Origin: Pseudo-nitzschia pungens
Taxonomy: Eukaryota > Bacillariophyta > Bacillariophyceae > Bacillariales > Bacillariaceae
Reading direction: 5' to 3'
Assembly: GCA_037355855.1 (NCBI GenBank)
Contig: CM074758.1
Span: 1,771,001-1,835,000, forward strand
DNA: 64,000 nucleotides
Position 1 is the stretch's first letter, and every line of letters begins with the position of its first letter. Below the pieces are notes generated by a model, which searched no databases, was not told where the DNA came from, and saw nothing but the letters and a program-made list of their open reading frames with translations. The position numbers and the translations under genes were made by a program. Positions 45,005 to 55,808 of the stretch are shown piece by piece.

Positions 45005-45395
45005 AGCGATTGGAATGACTTTTGTTCGATCGGAATACCGCAGCTCCACGACAAAATATCTCACTTCTGCACGGTCATACCAAAGTCAGTCTTTTTATGA
45101 ACCAAAGTGAAAAGAAACGAAACGGGGTTACGATTACAACTGCATGCACGAGAGTACTTGGTTCATTGCATTCTTAAATAATTAAAATGATAGCTTTTCT
45201 AGCACAAGACGGCTTTCATGAACTTTTCGCAGCTGGTTTCTTCCGTTTTGGTTCCCAACGCCAAGTATAATACAATATTCAAAATGTTTGACAGCCGGTA
45301 TTTACGTCTATATGCTACTGAACTCCAATTGGTGGTATCTGACTGACTGACTGATTCATTATTGATTGATTGATTGATTGATTGAGTCGTGTCGA
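45005..45395. other. Convergent 3' region with a short tandem repeat
   Basis: This 390-bp stretch lies between two convergent genes and should hold both 3' ends. A GATT tetranucleotide repeat (about 45359-45386) lies close to the stop codon of the WD40 gene. I see no gene. Confidence 0.55.
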
Positions 45396-46775
45396 CTAAT
45401 GCGGCGGAACCGCGATCCCCGGTTTCGACTGCGGAGCAATAATGACGTTGTCTCTCACGCACTTGAACTTCGCGCCGAGCCCGACGATCTCGCTGTCGTC
45501 ACCGCACCGATCCCACGCGTCTCTTGCCATGGGCGACACGATCCATGCAATCACCATCCATTTCACCAGCCAGTTCAGCCATTCCGCATAGGGAAAACCG
45601 GGAGCGTTTCGATCGGCGGCGCTCTTGGGCACCCTGGTTTGCCTCGTCAACCTGGCCAGTTGCGCGTCCGCCGAGGCACTCAGGGCATTGAAACGGATCC
45701 CGCTCTTGTCCTCGCCCTTCAACGGCAGATCGTACGGTCGCGCGGCGATGCAGGTCACCGGGAATTCGTGAACGTTGGGAAACTGTTTGCTGACCCTCCA
45801 CCTTGGCACGTCCCACAGATAGATGGTTCCGTCGGCGTTTCCCAGAGCCATCGTGGTGGCGTCGGCCGACATGGACATGGCGGACACCGGATGCTCCGAA
45901 CAGACCGTTCGTTCGAAGCACTGGTACTGGTTCTCCTTGTCGTCGAAACCCCACTTGGACAAAAAGGCCTTGCCTCGTTTCCCCGACGCAACCGTGTATA
46001 TGAGCTTGCCCTCCAAATCTCCAAAGGCGCATCCCCGCACCATGACGGTCTGTATGCGGTTCTGTCTGTTCTTGGGTGGCGGTGGTGCCCGGGGGTCCAC
46101 GATGCTGCACTTCAGGACACCGATGCACCCGTCTTTTTTCCAGACGCGGGCCGTCCCGTCCTTGGAACTGGACACGATTAGATCCATTGCTCTCGGAGCG
46201 AACGTCACCGCGCAGATCGGCTTCGTGTGACCCACGTCGGGACCCTCGTCGCAAACGTAGGAGGGCAGCTCCTTCACGCGGTAGTCCTCCACGATTTCGT
46301 ACACCTTGATCGATCCGTTCTCGCAGCCCAGGGCTATCGCGTTGGCCATGGCATTGACGCCGATCGCGTGAACGGTTGCCCCCACCGATAACTCTTGTTC
46401 CAGTTTTGCTTCCGGCAGAGAGTACACGTTGATCTTCGTGCCCAGCGCGCAGAACAAACTGATCTTGTTGGTGATCGGGTTCTTGGCAATGCTGATGGCC
46501 ACGCCCAATTGATCGCCCGTCTCGACAACGATGGGTTCGTCGTCGTTCGAACCTCCCTGGGGCTGTTGTTGCTCTTGCTCTTGCTCCGATCGATCGGACG
46601 ATCCATCGGAAATCTCGATGTAGAGCCTGTTCTTTACGCCGGTGGCGGCGCTTCCTCCCCCACCGCAATACGCCACGATGGACGTTCCGTTCCCGGGGTC
46701 ACCGTACCAGTGCATACCGAAAATCGGAATGCCGATGGCATCGTGCCGGGACGGTGGTTTGAGCTTGGACGGCAT
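45396..46775 (-). CDS. SEC12/PREB-like WD40 protein with C-terminal membrane anchor
   Basis: SEC12 (PREB in animals) is the ER-membrane exchange factor that loads GTP on SAR1 to start COPII coat assembly. This single-exon protein has 459 residues. Near the N-terminus, SIVAYCGGGGSAATGVKNRLYI matches the Gly-rich first blade seen in SEC12/PREB. Further WD40 blades are visible as KINVYSLPEAKLEQE, ALGCENGSIKVYEI, KPICAVTFAP...SSSKDGTARVWK, and SMSADATTMALGNADGTIYLWDV. A single hydrophobic helix, WLNWLVKWMVIAWIVSP near residues 395-412, follows the propeller, giving the cytosolic-propeller and C-terminal-anchor layout of SEC12. Local GC content is high compared with most of the window. The frame is open past the ATG at 46775, and this ATG gives a natural start. 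Assignment to SEC12 rests on the Gly-rich motif, the order of blades and the anchor. Confidence 0.78.
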   Translation of the reverse strand: MPSKLKPPSRHDAIGIPIFGMHWYGDPGNGTSIVAYCGGGGSAATGVKNRLYIEISDGSSDRSEQEQEQQQPQGGSNDDEPIVVETGDQLGVAISIAKNPITNKISLFCALGTKINVYSLPEAKLEQELSVGATVHAIGVNAMANAIALGCENGSIKVYEIVEDYRVKELPSYVCDEGPDVGHTKPICAVTFAPRAMDLIVSSSKDGTARVWKKDGCIGVLKCSIVDPRAPPPPKNRQNRIQTVMVRGCAFGDLEGKLIYTVASGKRGKAFLSKWGFDDKENQYQCFERTVCSEHPVSAMSMSADATTMALGNADGTIYLWDVPRWRVSKQFPNVHEFPVTCIAARPYDLPLKGEDKSGIRFNALSASADAQLARLTRQTRVPKSAADRNAPGFPYAEWLNWLVKWMVIAWIVSPMARDAWDRCGDDSEIVGLGAKFKCVRDNVIIAPQSKPGIAVPPH

Positions 46776-47188
46776 GGCGACTGCGACTGCGGCTGCGAAT
46801 TTGACTGCGGCTGCGAACGATTACGGGATTTTGGTCGGTTGGGCGGTCGGGCGGTCGGGCGGTCGATCGATTGAAAGGAGATGATAATATTATAATTATA
46901 ATATATGAACGAATCAAATCGTTGTCCAAAAGCTTCACCAATGTCTAATTGCTTTCGGTTTGGATTGCTCGTGCCATGGTGAGTTGGATAACTTAGTTGA
47001 TTTGTGGCATTTTCAAAAAACAATACGAAGCAAAAAATGTTCAGTCACGTTCCCACGCCTCCATGTTAGTGGCCACAGATACCGTATGTGTCGTATGTAC
47101 GAGAGGTACCGTATGAAGCTTTGACTGCTTCGACTAGAAACTGCTGTCGTCCAGCTTCTTTCGTGAACCGCACTAAAACACTGTGATG

Positions 47189-47190
47189 AA

Positions 47191-47219
<29 letters not shown>
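47189..47219. repeat. AGT trinucleotide microsatellite
   Basis: About ten AGT/TAG units in a row, uninterrupted. Confidence 0.9.
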
Positions 47220-47223
<4 letters not shown>

Positions 47224-47656
47224 GATACAGTATGATTAAAATATCATCCAGTATCAATCTCCCTTTGTTTGGTTTGCTTTGTACCGGTATGTTGTCCAAA
47301 AGAACACCAAACAGAACCAGCTGGATCAAACAACTCATACAGGTTTTGTCAGTATTGCAGCATTTCTTGCTCCAAAACAGCACCAGCACCACCACCACCA
47401 GCATCAAGAAATCTTCCATTGTAACTCCTGGACTCCTCAAGCGAGTAGTAGGATTATGATCATTCACAATCCTACCAGTGGAAGGAAGCAGAGCTTGACA
47501 GTACTACTAGTATGAAATGCATCGTCAGCAGCACCATCAGAAAATTATGTTTCTTTTGTACTACTATTTGGTGGTCTAGAACGGCGGCGTCATTGTTGCC
47601 GGCACCATTCGAAGGCGATTGTGCTAGGTCGTAGTCAAGAAGGGTGGGATTTTCAT

Positions 47657-47658
<2 letters not shown>

Positions 47659-47692
<34 letters not shown>
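47659..47692. repeat. CA dinucleotide microsatellite
   Basis: About sixteen CA units after a GCGCG start. This accounts for an apparent poly-Cys/Val frame on the minus strand. Confidence 0.9.
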
Positions 47693-47693
<1 letters not shown>

Positions 47694-47942
47694 CACAGCC
47701 CACAGCAGCTCCCTCCCTTTTCTCCTTTCGTGGTCTCTTTCAACGGTTGTTCTACTATGATTATTGCGTGCTGGTGCTTTTCAGTTCTTGAATCGTGCCG
47801 TACACCAGTACGGTAGAGGGTTTGATCGTACACGACGTACGCACGTGTTGTACTTGTGTGTAAGATCTTACGCGTTCTTGTACTTGTACCGTGCGATTAC
47901 GAATCGCGCCGAATTTCCTTAGCGGTTGGCCTTGTCACAGTT

Positions 47943-47970
47943 GAGGCGTGAGGCGTGAGGCGTGAGGCGT
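47943..47970. repeat. 7-bp tandem repeat (GAGGCGT x 4)
   Basis: Four perfect copies of GAGGCGT followed by a partial GA. Confidence 0.9.
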
Positions 47971-48248
47971 GATCCGAGATGCAGGCAAGGATAAGAGATT
48001 CTCAGAGATACCTTACCGTAAATTACGACAAGACTGCAATGACAGACAAGTAAGTTAAGGTTCATTCATCATCATCATCATCATCATCATCACCTCTCGT
48101 TATTTGTTCTCATCTGGCATCGATTGTTCTTTGTACCAGGCACATTGCGGGTTTCGAAACCGAAACAAGAGACTTCAAAGAAACGAAATAATAGACAAGA
48201 AACTGCGGTAACACCAAACGGACACACAGACCGCCCCTCTTTTTTGCG

Positions 48249-48863
48249 ATGCCGGCCCGCATGCGAAGAGGTCGAAGCCCGACCCCATACGGGGACGCCA
48301 CCAACGCCGATATCGACGCCCGCCGCGAGGAAGATGATTCGATGATGGACGAGGACGACCAGCGAGAACTGGTGGAAACCCTCCAGCGGGAAGCCGCGGC
48401 GCAGACGCGCTTCTTCCGAAAGGCGTTTGGCTACGGAATCGGGGGAATGGCGATGGTCCTGTCGCTGGTCTTTCCCCTGCTGTGCCCGGACGAATGCGGG
48501 GTCGACCGGGAGACGGCGGCGGCCTGCTGGATTCATTCTTTGCTTTCCTTTGCGGTTCACGCGCGCACGGTCCTTCCCTTCTTGTCGGAACCATCGGCAT
48601 CCAAAGTATTGGCGTCGACGTCGACGTCGACATCGTCCGCGATGCTACCGGACGCCGTCGATGTCCTCTCGCAGGCCGTCCCGATTCTGATTTGGTGGGG
48701 CGGATTGTTCTCGATACGCGACGAGGATCATTTTCACCTGGCGTTGCTCATTGGCAACTTAGTGACCTTTGTCGGGGCTCGGTTGATGCGCTGGGACATG
48801 CGGGCAACGGAGCTGGCTCTGGAAGACCTGGATGGTGCGCGCTACAAGCACAAGTCGCTGTAG
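48249..48863 (+). CDS. Small multi-pass membrane protein, unknown
   Basis: This single-exon protein has 204 residues. The first 55 residues are charged (RRGRSPTPYGD..., then acidic EDDSMMDEDDQ). Hydrophobic helices follow: FGYGIGGMAMVLSLVFPLLC near residue 60, CWIHSLLSFAVHARTVLPFL near residue 95, VLSQAVPILIWWGGLFSI near residue 137, and HFHLALLIGNLVTFVGARLM near residue 160. The C-terminus is short and charged. I do not recognise the family. Codon use is GC-rich, like the neighbouring SEC12-like gene. The good hydrophobic pattern and proper ATG make it a likely real gene. Confidence 0.68.
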   Translation: MPARMRRGRSPTPYGDATNADIDARREEDDSMMDEDDQRELVETLQREAAAQTRFFRKAFGYGIGGMAMVLSLVFPLLCPDECGVDRETAAACWIHSLLSFAVHARTVLPFLSEPSASKVLASTSTSTSSAMLPDAVDVLSQAVPILIWWGGLFSIRDEDHFHLALLIGNLVTFVGARLMRWDMRATELALEDLDGARYKHKSL

Positions 48864-49768
48864 AACAGAGCAGAGCAGAGCACGCTACACCGCACTACAC
48901 TACACTACGCAACACCACAACTTCTGGTGAAGACCGTGGAGCCGCAACCGCCATTGCGATATTGATAACGAAGAGCTCTGCCGGCTGCCACGGAGGCGGA
49001 ACAAATAGTCGGTCGTTTCCTCTCTCTGGAGATACTAGATCCTTTCAGTTTCGAAGGCTACATACCACAGTTTCGGCCGGATGTCCACAAGGGAATGATC
49101 TTCCTACCTATTTACCATGACGAAACACATCTCGGAGAAAACGAAAAACAGCAAATTCGGTAAGGTTTTACGGTCTGTTTCATCACCACCACAGTTTTGT
49201 CCATGCAAGCCATGAATCATCCACGACTGGAGCGGCATTGGACGGATGGATGAACCAAATGACGATTGGCCGCACTCCTCAACGAATAATAAGATTCTCT
49301 TCTCACGGTAGCAACAAGTCCGAGATCATCTTTTTTTAACGCATTTAGGAAATCCCATTTGTTCGACAGAGAATTTGTTTGAAACATGTATTATTATCAA
49401 CAAGTATTAATAGTGTATTTTCGTCATCATGTAATACGTACTGCGGAAACGACCCGTGACCGAGCCAAGCAGTGCAAGCGTGCAAATTGCATTCCGGTGA
49501 TTGGCGACCGGAAAGCAGAGCCACCCAACATCCCCACCACACAACCAAACCCCTTTTGATCATAATTGCCACACCACGGCACATCACAGCACGGCACAGC
49601 ACAGCACACCTTCACGTTTTGCTCGTCCCGTCGCATTTCGTTCCGTATTTCGTTCCGTATTTCGTTCCGTATTTCGTTCCGTGTTTTGCTTCATAGTTCG
49701 CTTTGTATTTTGCTTCGTTCCGCCTCTCGTTCCGCCTCTCGTTTTGTCTCGTCTCGTCTGGTCCGGTC
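48864..49768. other. Intergenic region with a 13-bp tandem repeat
   Basis: The stretch begins with CAGAG and CACTACA repeats (48866-48910). From about 49560 it becomes a run of CACGGCACAGCACAGCACA, then the 13-bp repeat at 49635-49684, then CTCGTTCCGCCTCTCGTT repeats up to the stop of the next gene. Frames across it are repeat-driven. I see no gene. Confidence 0.55.
49635..49684. repeat. 13-bp tandem repeat (TTTCGTTCCGTAT, about four copies)
   Basis: About four copies in a row, the last ending in GTGTT instead of GTATT. It lies in the presumed 3' region of the minus-strand Arg-rich gene. Confidence 0.85.
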
Positions 49769-51804
49769 TCAGACCGAGATGTGGTTGCTCACGGCCTGGA
49801 CGGCCGCATCCACCGCCGCCTGGTTGGCGGCCTGTGTTTCGGCCTCTGCCGCCGCCACGGCTGCCACCGCGGCTTCCACGGCGGCGTGCTCCACCACGTG
49901 CTGCTGCTGCTGCTGCTGCGGCTGCGGGGGAGCCACCGGCACCGGTGCTGGTACCGGGGTGTGTTGTGGTTGTGGTTCCTGCTGTTGTTCCATGACGGGA
50001 ACTTCGGGATTCGCCACGGCAGGAACGGGAACCACCTCATGGACAACCCCGGCAGCATGCTGTTGTTGTTGCTGCTGCTGCTGCTGCTGATGCAGCTCGA
50101 TGGCCTTTTCGGCGGCCGCCAGGAGCGAAGGATCCTGCGCGGTGGGTGATGGAGGAGGAGGATCAGCCGCGGCGGCAACGGCGGTCATGGCGGCCACCGG
50201 CACGGCGCCGACGACCTCGGGCGCCGCCACCGTCGCTGCCGCGGCCGCCGTCGCAACCACCACCACCGCTGCCGTCCCGTCGGCGCCGTTCCGCTCCTGG
50301 GCCTTTTTGCTGCGGGCCGCGGCGGCGCGTTCCCGGCGCTTCCGGTTCTTGGCCTCCAGCTGGGCCGGGGTCAGTCGCTGGTAGCGCTCCCGCTCCAGCT
50401 TGGCCCGCCGCGCGTTCCGCTTCTTGGCGTCGTCACAGGCCAGCGAGTGGTACCGCTCGCGCTCCCGCTCCCGGCGGCGCTGGCGGGATCCCTCGCTCTG
50501 GCGGTGGTACTGCTCCCGGCGCTTGGCGTTGTAGGTCTGCCGCTGCTCGGGCGTCATGTTGGCGTAGCGCTGGCGATCCTTGAGCCGGCGGGTGGCCAGC
50601 TGGTCCTCGTGGGAGTGCCCGGTGCCGGTGCCGCTTCCGGAGGCCTTTTTGGAGGGCGGGTGGGGGGCCTCCTCCTCGACGGTCTTTTCGCGGTAGCGCT
50701 TGCGGCGCTGCTCGTTCTTCTTGTTCTCGGCGTCGATCGCCGCGTCCATGTCGTTGACGCCGACTCCGACGCCGACGGGGACACCGAGATGATTGACGCT
50801 GACGACGCCAACGTCCATTCCATCGGTCTTGACGGATGCGGCGGCCACCGCCGCTGCCGCAGCGGCGGCGGCGCTGTCGTTGTTTCCGTCGGCGGCCAGG
50901 GCGGCATCGACGGCCAGCTGGACGTCCCCGACGGCAAAGACGGCGGCGGCGGCTGCGAGTGTGGATTTGAATGTGAATGTGAATGCGACAGAACAGGCGC
51001 GCACCGGTAAGGGGTAGGGGGAATGGATTGGACATGTGGATGTGCATGTTCATGTTCATGTGCAGGGAACACGGAACAGAGCAGAGGGGTTCAAGAAATC
51101 GTGTGAGAGAAAGAAAATGGACGCAGAAAATGGCACAACAACCATCGCATTGCATTGCATTGCATTCCATCGCATCGGTCGGATAGCATCGACCTCCTCA
51201 TTCATTTCATTTCATTTCTTTATTCATTCATGCATTCGTTCCAAGTGACCGACTCACCCGCTTCGGCAATCATGGCCGAGGTGTCCACGTCGGTGGGAAC
51301 CTCGGGAGGGACCATCTGGTGGGCATGGGTATGGGCGTGGGCGTGATCGGCGAGGGCTTCCGCCACCGCCTGCTCGGGAACCGCGGCCGCGGCGGCAGCC
51401 GCGGCGGCCACCGCTGCAGCCGTAGAGGTAGCCGCCGCCTCGTCGTCCGCAGCGGTAGAATGCGTGTGAGTATGAGTGTGCGTGTGAGTGTGCGGGATGC
51501 CCTCGGCAGCGGGTGCGTGGGCGTGAGGGTCGTGCATTTCGACGGGGACTTGGATCGGAACCTGGACCGGCACCTGGACTGGTACCGGTACTTGGACCGG
51601 CACTTGGACCGGTACTGGTACTGGTGCTTGCACTGGTGCTGGTGCTGGAACTGGATCTGGAACTTGGACTGGCACTTGGACTGGCACTTGGACCTGTAGT
51701 TCATCCTTGGGTTGTTCGTGTTCGAGTGGCTGGTGGTGAACCACTACCTGCTCGTGGGTACCGATCGTGTCGGCCATTTGGGTTGTTGGGAGTTCTTCCG
51801 CCAT
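49769..51804 (-). CDS. Low-complexity protein with Arg-rich helical domain, diatom-type, unknown function
   Basis: Exons are 51804-51258 and 50952-49769 (305-bp intron, GCGG/GTGAGT to CTCGCAG/CC), giving 576 residues. ATG 51804 (MAEELPTTQMAD) is the first real start. The N-terminal exon is built of repeats: a Val-Gln-Val-Pro run of about 75 residues, a His-Thr run, and poly-Ala. Exon 2 continues with Ala-rich sequence. A very basic predicted helix follows from about residue 280 to 410, with RRLKDRQRYANMTPEQRQ, YNAKRREQYHRQ, RRRERERERYHSLA, KRNARRAKLERERYQRL and RRRERAAAARSKK. This spaced Arg/Tyr pattern is periodic (about 20-30 residues) and I recall similar proteins in other diatoms; nucleic-acid binding is plausible. 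The end has poly-Gln and Pro-Val-Pro. I do not know the function. Confidence 0.68.
51540..51700 (-). repeat. Coding repeat of Val-Gln-Val-Pro units
   Basis: Degenerate tandem units of about 12 bp (TGGACYGGYACT on the plus strand) encode VQVPVQVP with P-A-P variants. They are in frame in the Arg-rich protein gene and likely vary in number between strains. Confidence 0.8.
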
Positions 51805-53987
51805 CTTCGTGGGGTGAGCTTGGAGGGAATCAATCAATCGATCGATCGATCAATCAATCAATCAAAACGAATTGGTTTGGTCCGGATTGGATTGGATTGG
51901 ATTGGATTGGAGTTTTGCTTGTACTCGTATCTATCAATCTCCAAAGGTATCCTGTCGAGATCGAGAGGGATATTGTGATGCCGACTTGATGGGTGTTGTC
52001 TGTCTGTCTTCAATCCATCCACCGCTTTGTGAAAGACGGAGGTGTCTGTTGTATGTCCTTTGTGAAGGAATGTTAGTTGTGTGTCTTGATGTCGTCCGTT
52101 TTTTTGTTGCTGGCTGCGGGTTCTGTCCTTCACTTCGTTCTCTGTAGGTGTAGTCGTACCGGCTACAGGTACTTGTACGTGAACGTGTACGTAGTAAGTG
52201 TTGTGCATTAAATTTTTTTGGAGTTCTGTCCTTCGACGTTGTTCGCTGTCGTCATGGTCCGATGGTCCTGATGCAGGGGAGGATTTTGATTGTTGAGATG
52301 ATTCTTGACTTTGATTCGCAGGCATGCCTGCTGCGGATGAGTGGAAGCAAGCAGGTTCCCTACCGTACGGTAATTAAGGTACGGTAACTTACATCTTCAA
52401 AAAAATAGAGGATGCAATGCGTTCGATTTGTACGACAACGATAGGTGGTGTAACCTTACCGGTAATCTTAGGTAAGGCTTAGGTAAATCCGCCAGCAAGC
52501 GAGCGGATACGGTCAGGTAATTTTGAGTCCCGGATAGATCTTGACTGGTCTTGCTCATCAGGGATGTGCTCTGTCCCAAGGATCATGATCACTAGTACAT
52601 GTACCGTAGAACAACAAAAGCATCCATTGTTTCATGACTGTATCAATGGTTAGAAGATTTTATAAGTTGCATCATCTTTCTTCTCGTCTCTTATGTCATC
52701 AACTACTGCAACCATCACGAATCAATCATCACACGAAGAAAGACTTCCTGCTGCTGCTGCTGCTGCGTGCTGAAATTCTTGTTCTAATAGTATTGAAAAT
52801 GCTTCTCTCAAAATATTTGCTGGTGGTGGATGGCTTCTGGACGAAAATGAGCTTCATTCGAAGAACCAACTTGCTGTAGGAAGCAAGCAATGGTCGTGTA
52901 TTATTATTTTATGGATTAGACCTCGCAAAAAAGCAATCTATTTCGCAGATTCCAAAACGCATTCACAACATCCTCAGGATGATGGTGGTATCTCCTGCAG
53001 TACTGACACCAGTAAGTTACTAGGAGATCACGACACAAGAACTTGGAGTGCGGATACTAGCTACTATTCGTAGTACTACTAGTATTGATCATAATTTCGA
53101 AGTATCTACTAGTAGTAGTGCTGCTGTAACCAATAGAAGGAGACTCTCCGAGTTCATCGCTTTCCGAAATCGAGATCAAACGCAAACAGAAACGCAGCAA
53201 CAATGTTACTACTAGCTTCTTCGATCCTGTGCACGTGTGGACAAAGCGATCGCAGGTTGCAGCAGAACGGAGCACGGGGGGCTGCCACCAGCAACCGGGA
53301 AACCGTTCGCGGCTTTCGGAACGGGAGCCCGCGGTTCTACTACGGCACGATATATTCGGTTCCGAAATACAGTTGTGGTGGTAGTAAAAGGACCTATTTT
53401 GAATTCGGTTACCATTCCATATCCAATGTCAAAAAGACGGTTGCCCTTTGAGACATCCCAATACTGGGCACCGTACTAACTTCAAGCCCCATTCCGATTT
53501 CCGTCGCGAGTCTTGGCGGCGCATGCCTGCCGGAGCTGCAATTTCCTTTCGGTTGTGCCAGCACTCTTACCGGATGATGCCGATCGTTTCGGTCGGGGAG
53601 GCCCTCTCAAGTGATGAAAAGCCAATGTTCCGCGAAGCAAGTAAGCGACGGGACGTAAGAATAGCAACAATAATGATAATGAATCCAATCGATTCGGACA
53701 AAGTGTGATCGCGATCGCGATGGTGATTGGGATCGCCCGCTTCTAGTCCACATCACGCCACTGCCACCCAGAGGTGTTTCGCCGGCGAAATTCACTCGGG
53801 GAAACGGTTCGCTTAGCTGCTTTCGTGGAACGAATGATGTCGAACCTCGTGTCCAACAAACTCGGGACTCAAACGGGACAATGGCGGTGTTCCTCGGGGG
53901 GATTCATTCGTGGCAAGCCTCGCGGTACCGATTCTGATTCCGATTCCTTCCGCCCAAACCATCCGGCTCGGTCGATGGTGCTTGTAA
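51805..53987. other. 2.2-kb divergent-to-convergent intergenic region
   Basis: It separates two minus-strand genes. It holds GATC/AATC and ATTGG tandem repeats (51835-51915), TACCGTACGGTAATTAAGGTACGGTAA near 52360-52388, GTAACCTTACCGGTAATCTTAGG at 52450, a CTG repeat near 52751, and an ACT/AGT cluster at 53057-53122. Plus-strand frames at 53203-53708 are open but I recognise nothing in them. Confidence 0.5.
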
Positions 53988-55808
53988 TTAAATGTTGATA
54001 AAGGCCGGTTTTCTTCGTCCAATCGTCGGCACAAGCACGAGCAATCGACGCCACAAGGAAGCAAACCCCAAAACCATCCAATGGCGTGCCCGATCCAGCC
54101 AAGGAAGGGCGAATTCTTTGCCACCGGGAATGTGCTGCAGCAATGAAATCAGGACCAGTTTGCCAAAAAGGGCCAGAAACAAATACGTCGGCACCGCAAC
54201 GCAAATTCCGTAGGGTTTCGGACGCCGCCTCCTCTGCCGCCGTTTGTCGAGTTTCTCCGCCAATCGAACGACACTGTCCGTAGACGATGACACGGAAGAA
54301 GGTGCTCTCTTTCCGTAATTGTCGATTCGTTCCTCTCTTTCTTTCTCTCGTTCTTTGCTCCGAACGGTTCTGAGGGCGCGTCGAAACGCAATGAAGGGAT
54401 TCGGATGGCCGTCTCGTTGGCGACCCTGCGGAGGATACGAATCGAGTGTTTCTCCTACCCACCTGCAACCAAAGGTGTAATGGAAAGCCTCGGGAGGTCT
54501 AACGCCGGAATCCTTGCTTTTTGGATGGTCATCGTTGGTCCTGTTCTGCGTCACAAATGTCGCGGCTGCTACCGCGAGGGCAGCAACGTCTTCTCTTCCC
54601 ACCAGCGCCGGGCTTGGAACTCTACCGGTGCTCGAAACCTGAACCGACGTCGTGTTGGCATCGCGCTCCTCGTCCACCAGGTCTCCCGGTCGCAAAACCA
54701 CGGTTTCTATCAGGCTGCTTTCTTCCAGCAGCCGTTCCGCCATTTCGTGGTATCGAAACACGAGGGAATGAACGGCGTTTGCAACCACCGGAACAATGTC
54801 CCATGGGCGATACCCCACGCACACGTCCGAAATCCGAATGAACCGTATGCGAGGAACGTGGATTTCTTCCGGTTTCAGGCCCTCCGCCTCGGCCACGGTC
54901 GCGGCGGTTGCCTCGCGACGAAGCTGCTCCCGTTCGGCGTATCCCAACGCCTTTCGGGTCGATGCATAATTGACGTAATACGGATGCCTTCCGTCTTTGC
55001 ACCAGGTACTGACGTCGGCCTTCAACAAGCGGACAAAGGGTCTCGCGAGGATGTCGTGCCAGAGATGTGTGCGGCGGACGGATCCAACGCAACTTATGAT
55101 GGTAGTGCAATCCTTGATGGAATCTTCCAGGGCTTCGTTCACGTCCGGGAGCCCATTGTCGTAATCTTCGACGTTGTTGCCGTAGTACAAGGACGCCGAT
55201 TCGGCTCTTTCTCTCCACAGACGGTCCTCTTCGGTGTCCTCTTGCACAAAGCCAGGCAGTTCCTCCGGTGGCACCAGGTTGCCTTTGACGATGGTGAGTT
55301 TGGGACCTCGAGGGTTGTTGTTTCGTTTCGCAACAACGGGCATAAATTCGTCTTCGTACAAGACTTTCGTGGCCTTGTCGAAGCTTCGAACAAAGGCCAC
55401 AACCTCCATGTCGACGTCTCTCATTTCCATCAGTTGGCGTATCACGTGTCTTCCGATTCGCCCGGTAGCTCCCAGCACCACAATCTTTGGCTTTTCGGGA
55501 ATGGATTTTGGTCCCAAGAAATCAAACGCGGTTTCGGTCGGCGGACTCATGAGAGGTCTCCGCCTCATTTCTCGTTGTTTCTCTCGCTCTGGTTCACTCT
55601 CCATTCCCATGTCATCGTCGGAAGGACCGTAATAATAAAGTCGACTCGTGGGTCGTACCCGCCGATGATTCTTGATACCGGCAGCGACAAACAACGCCGA
55701 CGGGATCGTCTCGGGAGCACTGTCGCTGCGACCAGATGGAGTGTACAGAGCAATGCTTTCTCCAACGAGTGACAAAAGAATGAGTATCACCGACGACACC
55801 AAACTCAT
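53988..55808 (-). CDS. NAD(P)-binding protein of the NmrA/atypical SDR type, with N-terminal signal and C-terminal membrane segment
   Basis: This single-exon protein has 606 residues. The start is ATG 55808; the longer frame begins with TTG. MSLVSSVILILLSLVGESIALYTPS is a signal-like segment, with A-L-Y as a possible plastid bipartite cleavage region. Near residue 95, IVVLGATGRIGRHVIRQLME is a Rossmann-fold glycine-rich loop as in atypical SDRs such as NmrA or complex I assembly proteins. TTIISCVGS near residue 220 and VVLRPGDLVDEERD near residue 358 are the usual later strands. YVNYASTRKALGYAE has a Tyr that could correspond to the SDR catalytic position, but spacing to a Lys is not classical, so catalysis is uncertain. 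Near residue 545, GICVAVPTYLFLALFGKLVLISLLQ is a membrane helix. No substrate can be inferred. Confidence 0.75.
   Translation of the reverse strand: MSLVSSVILILLSLVGESIALYTPSGRSDSAPETIPSALFVAAGIKNHRRVRPTSRLYYYGPSDDDMGMESEPEREKQREMRRRPLMSPPTETAFDFLGPKSIPEKPKIVVLGATGRIGRHVIRQLMEMRDVDMEVVAFVRSFDKATKVLYEDEFMPVVAKRNNNPRGPKLTIVKGNLVPPEELPGFVQEDTEEDRLWRERAESASLYYGNNVEDYDNGLPDVNEALEDSIKDCTTIISCVGSVRRTHLWHDILARPFVRLLKADVSTWCKDGRHPYYVNYASTRKALGYAEREQLRREATAATVAEAEGLKPEEIHVPRIRFIRISDVCVGYRPWDIVPVVANAVHSLVFRYHEMAERLLEESSLIETVVLRPGDLVDEERDANTTSVQVSSTGRVPSPALVGREDVAALAVAAATFVTQNRTNDDHPKSKDSGVRPPEAFHYTFGCRWVGETLDSYPPQGRQRDGHPNPFIAFRRALRTVRSKEREKEREERIDNYGKRAPSSVSSSTDSVVRLAEKLDKRRQRRRRPKPYGICVAVPTYLFLALFGKLVLISLLQHIPGGKEFALPWLDRARHWMVLGFASLWRRLLVLVPTIGRRKPAFINI

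Larger units (their letters stand above)
46776..48248. other. 1.5-kb divergent intergenic region with several microsatellites
   Basis: It lies between the SEC12-like gene (-) and a small membrane protein gene (+). It holds a TAG/AGT repeat of about ten units (47189-47219), a CA repeat of about 16 units (47659-47692), four copies of a 7-bp unit GAGGCGT (47943-47970), a CAT repeat of about eight units (48067-48092), and CGTACGTACG-like words near 47820-47845. I see no convincing gene; open frames here are created by the repeats. Confidence 0.6.

Noticed and set aside
45499..46668. 389-codon minus-strand open frame overlapping the WD40 gene
   Set aside because: It is a GC-rich shadow frame (Arg/Gly/His-rich). 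The WD40 motifs are all in the other frame.
53203..53708. Several plus-strand open frames of 80-90 codons
   Set aside because: They overlap each other and a minus-strand frame, none has recognisable sequence, and no splice pattern links them.
54405..55772. 455-codon plus-strand open frame opposite the NmrA-like gene
   Set aside because: It is antisense to a gene with clear Rossmann-fold motifs and has no motif of its own.
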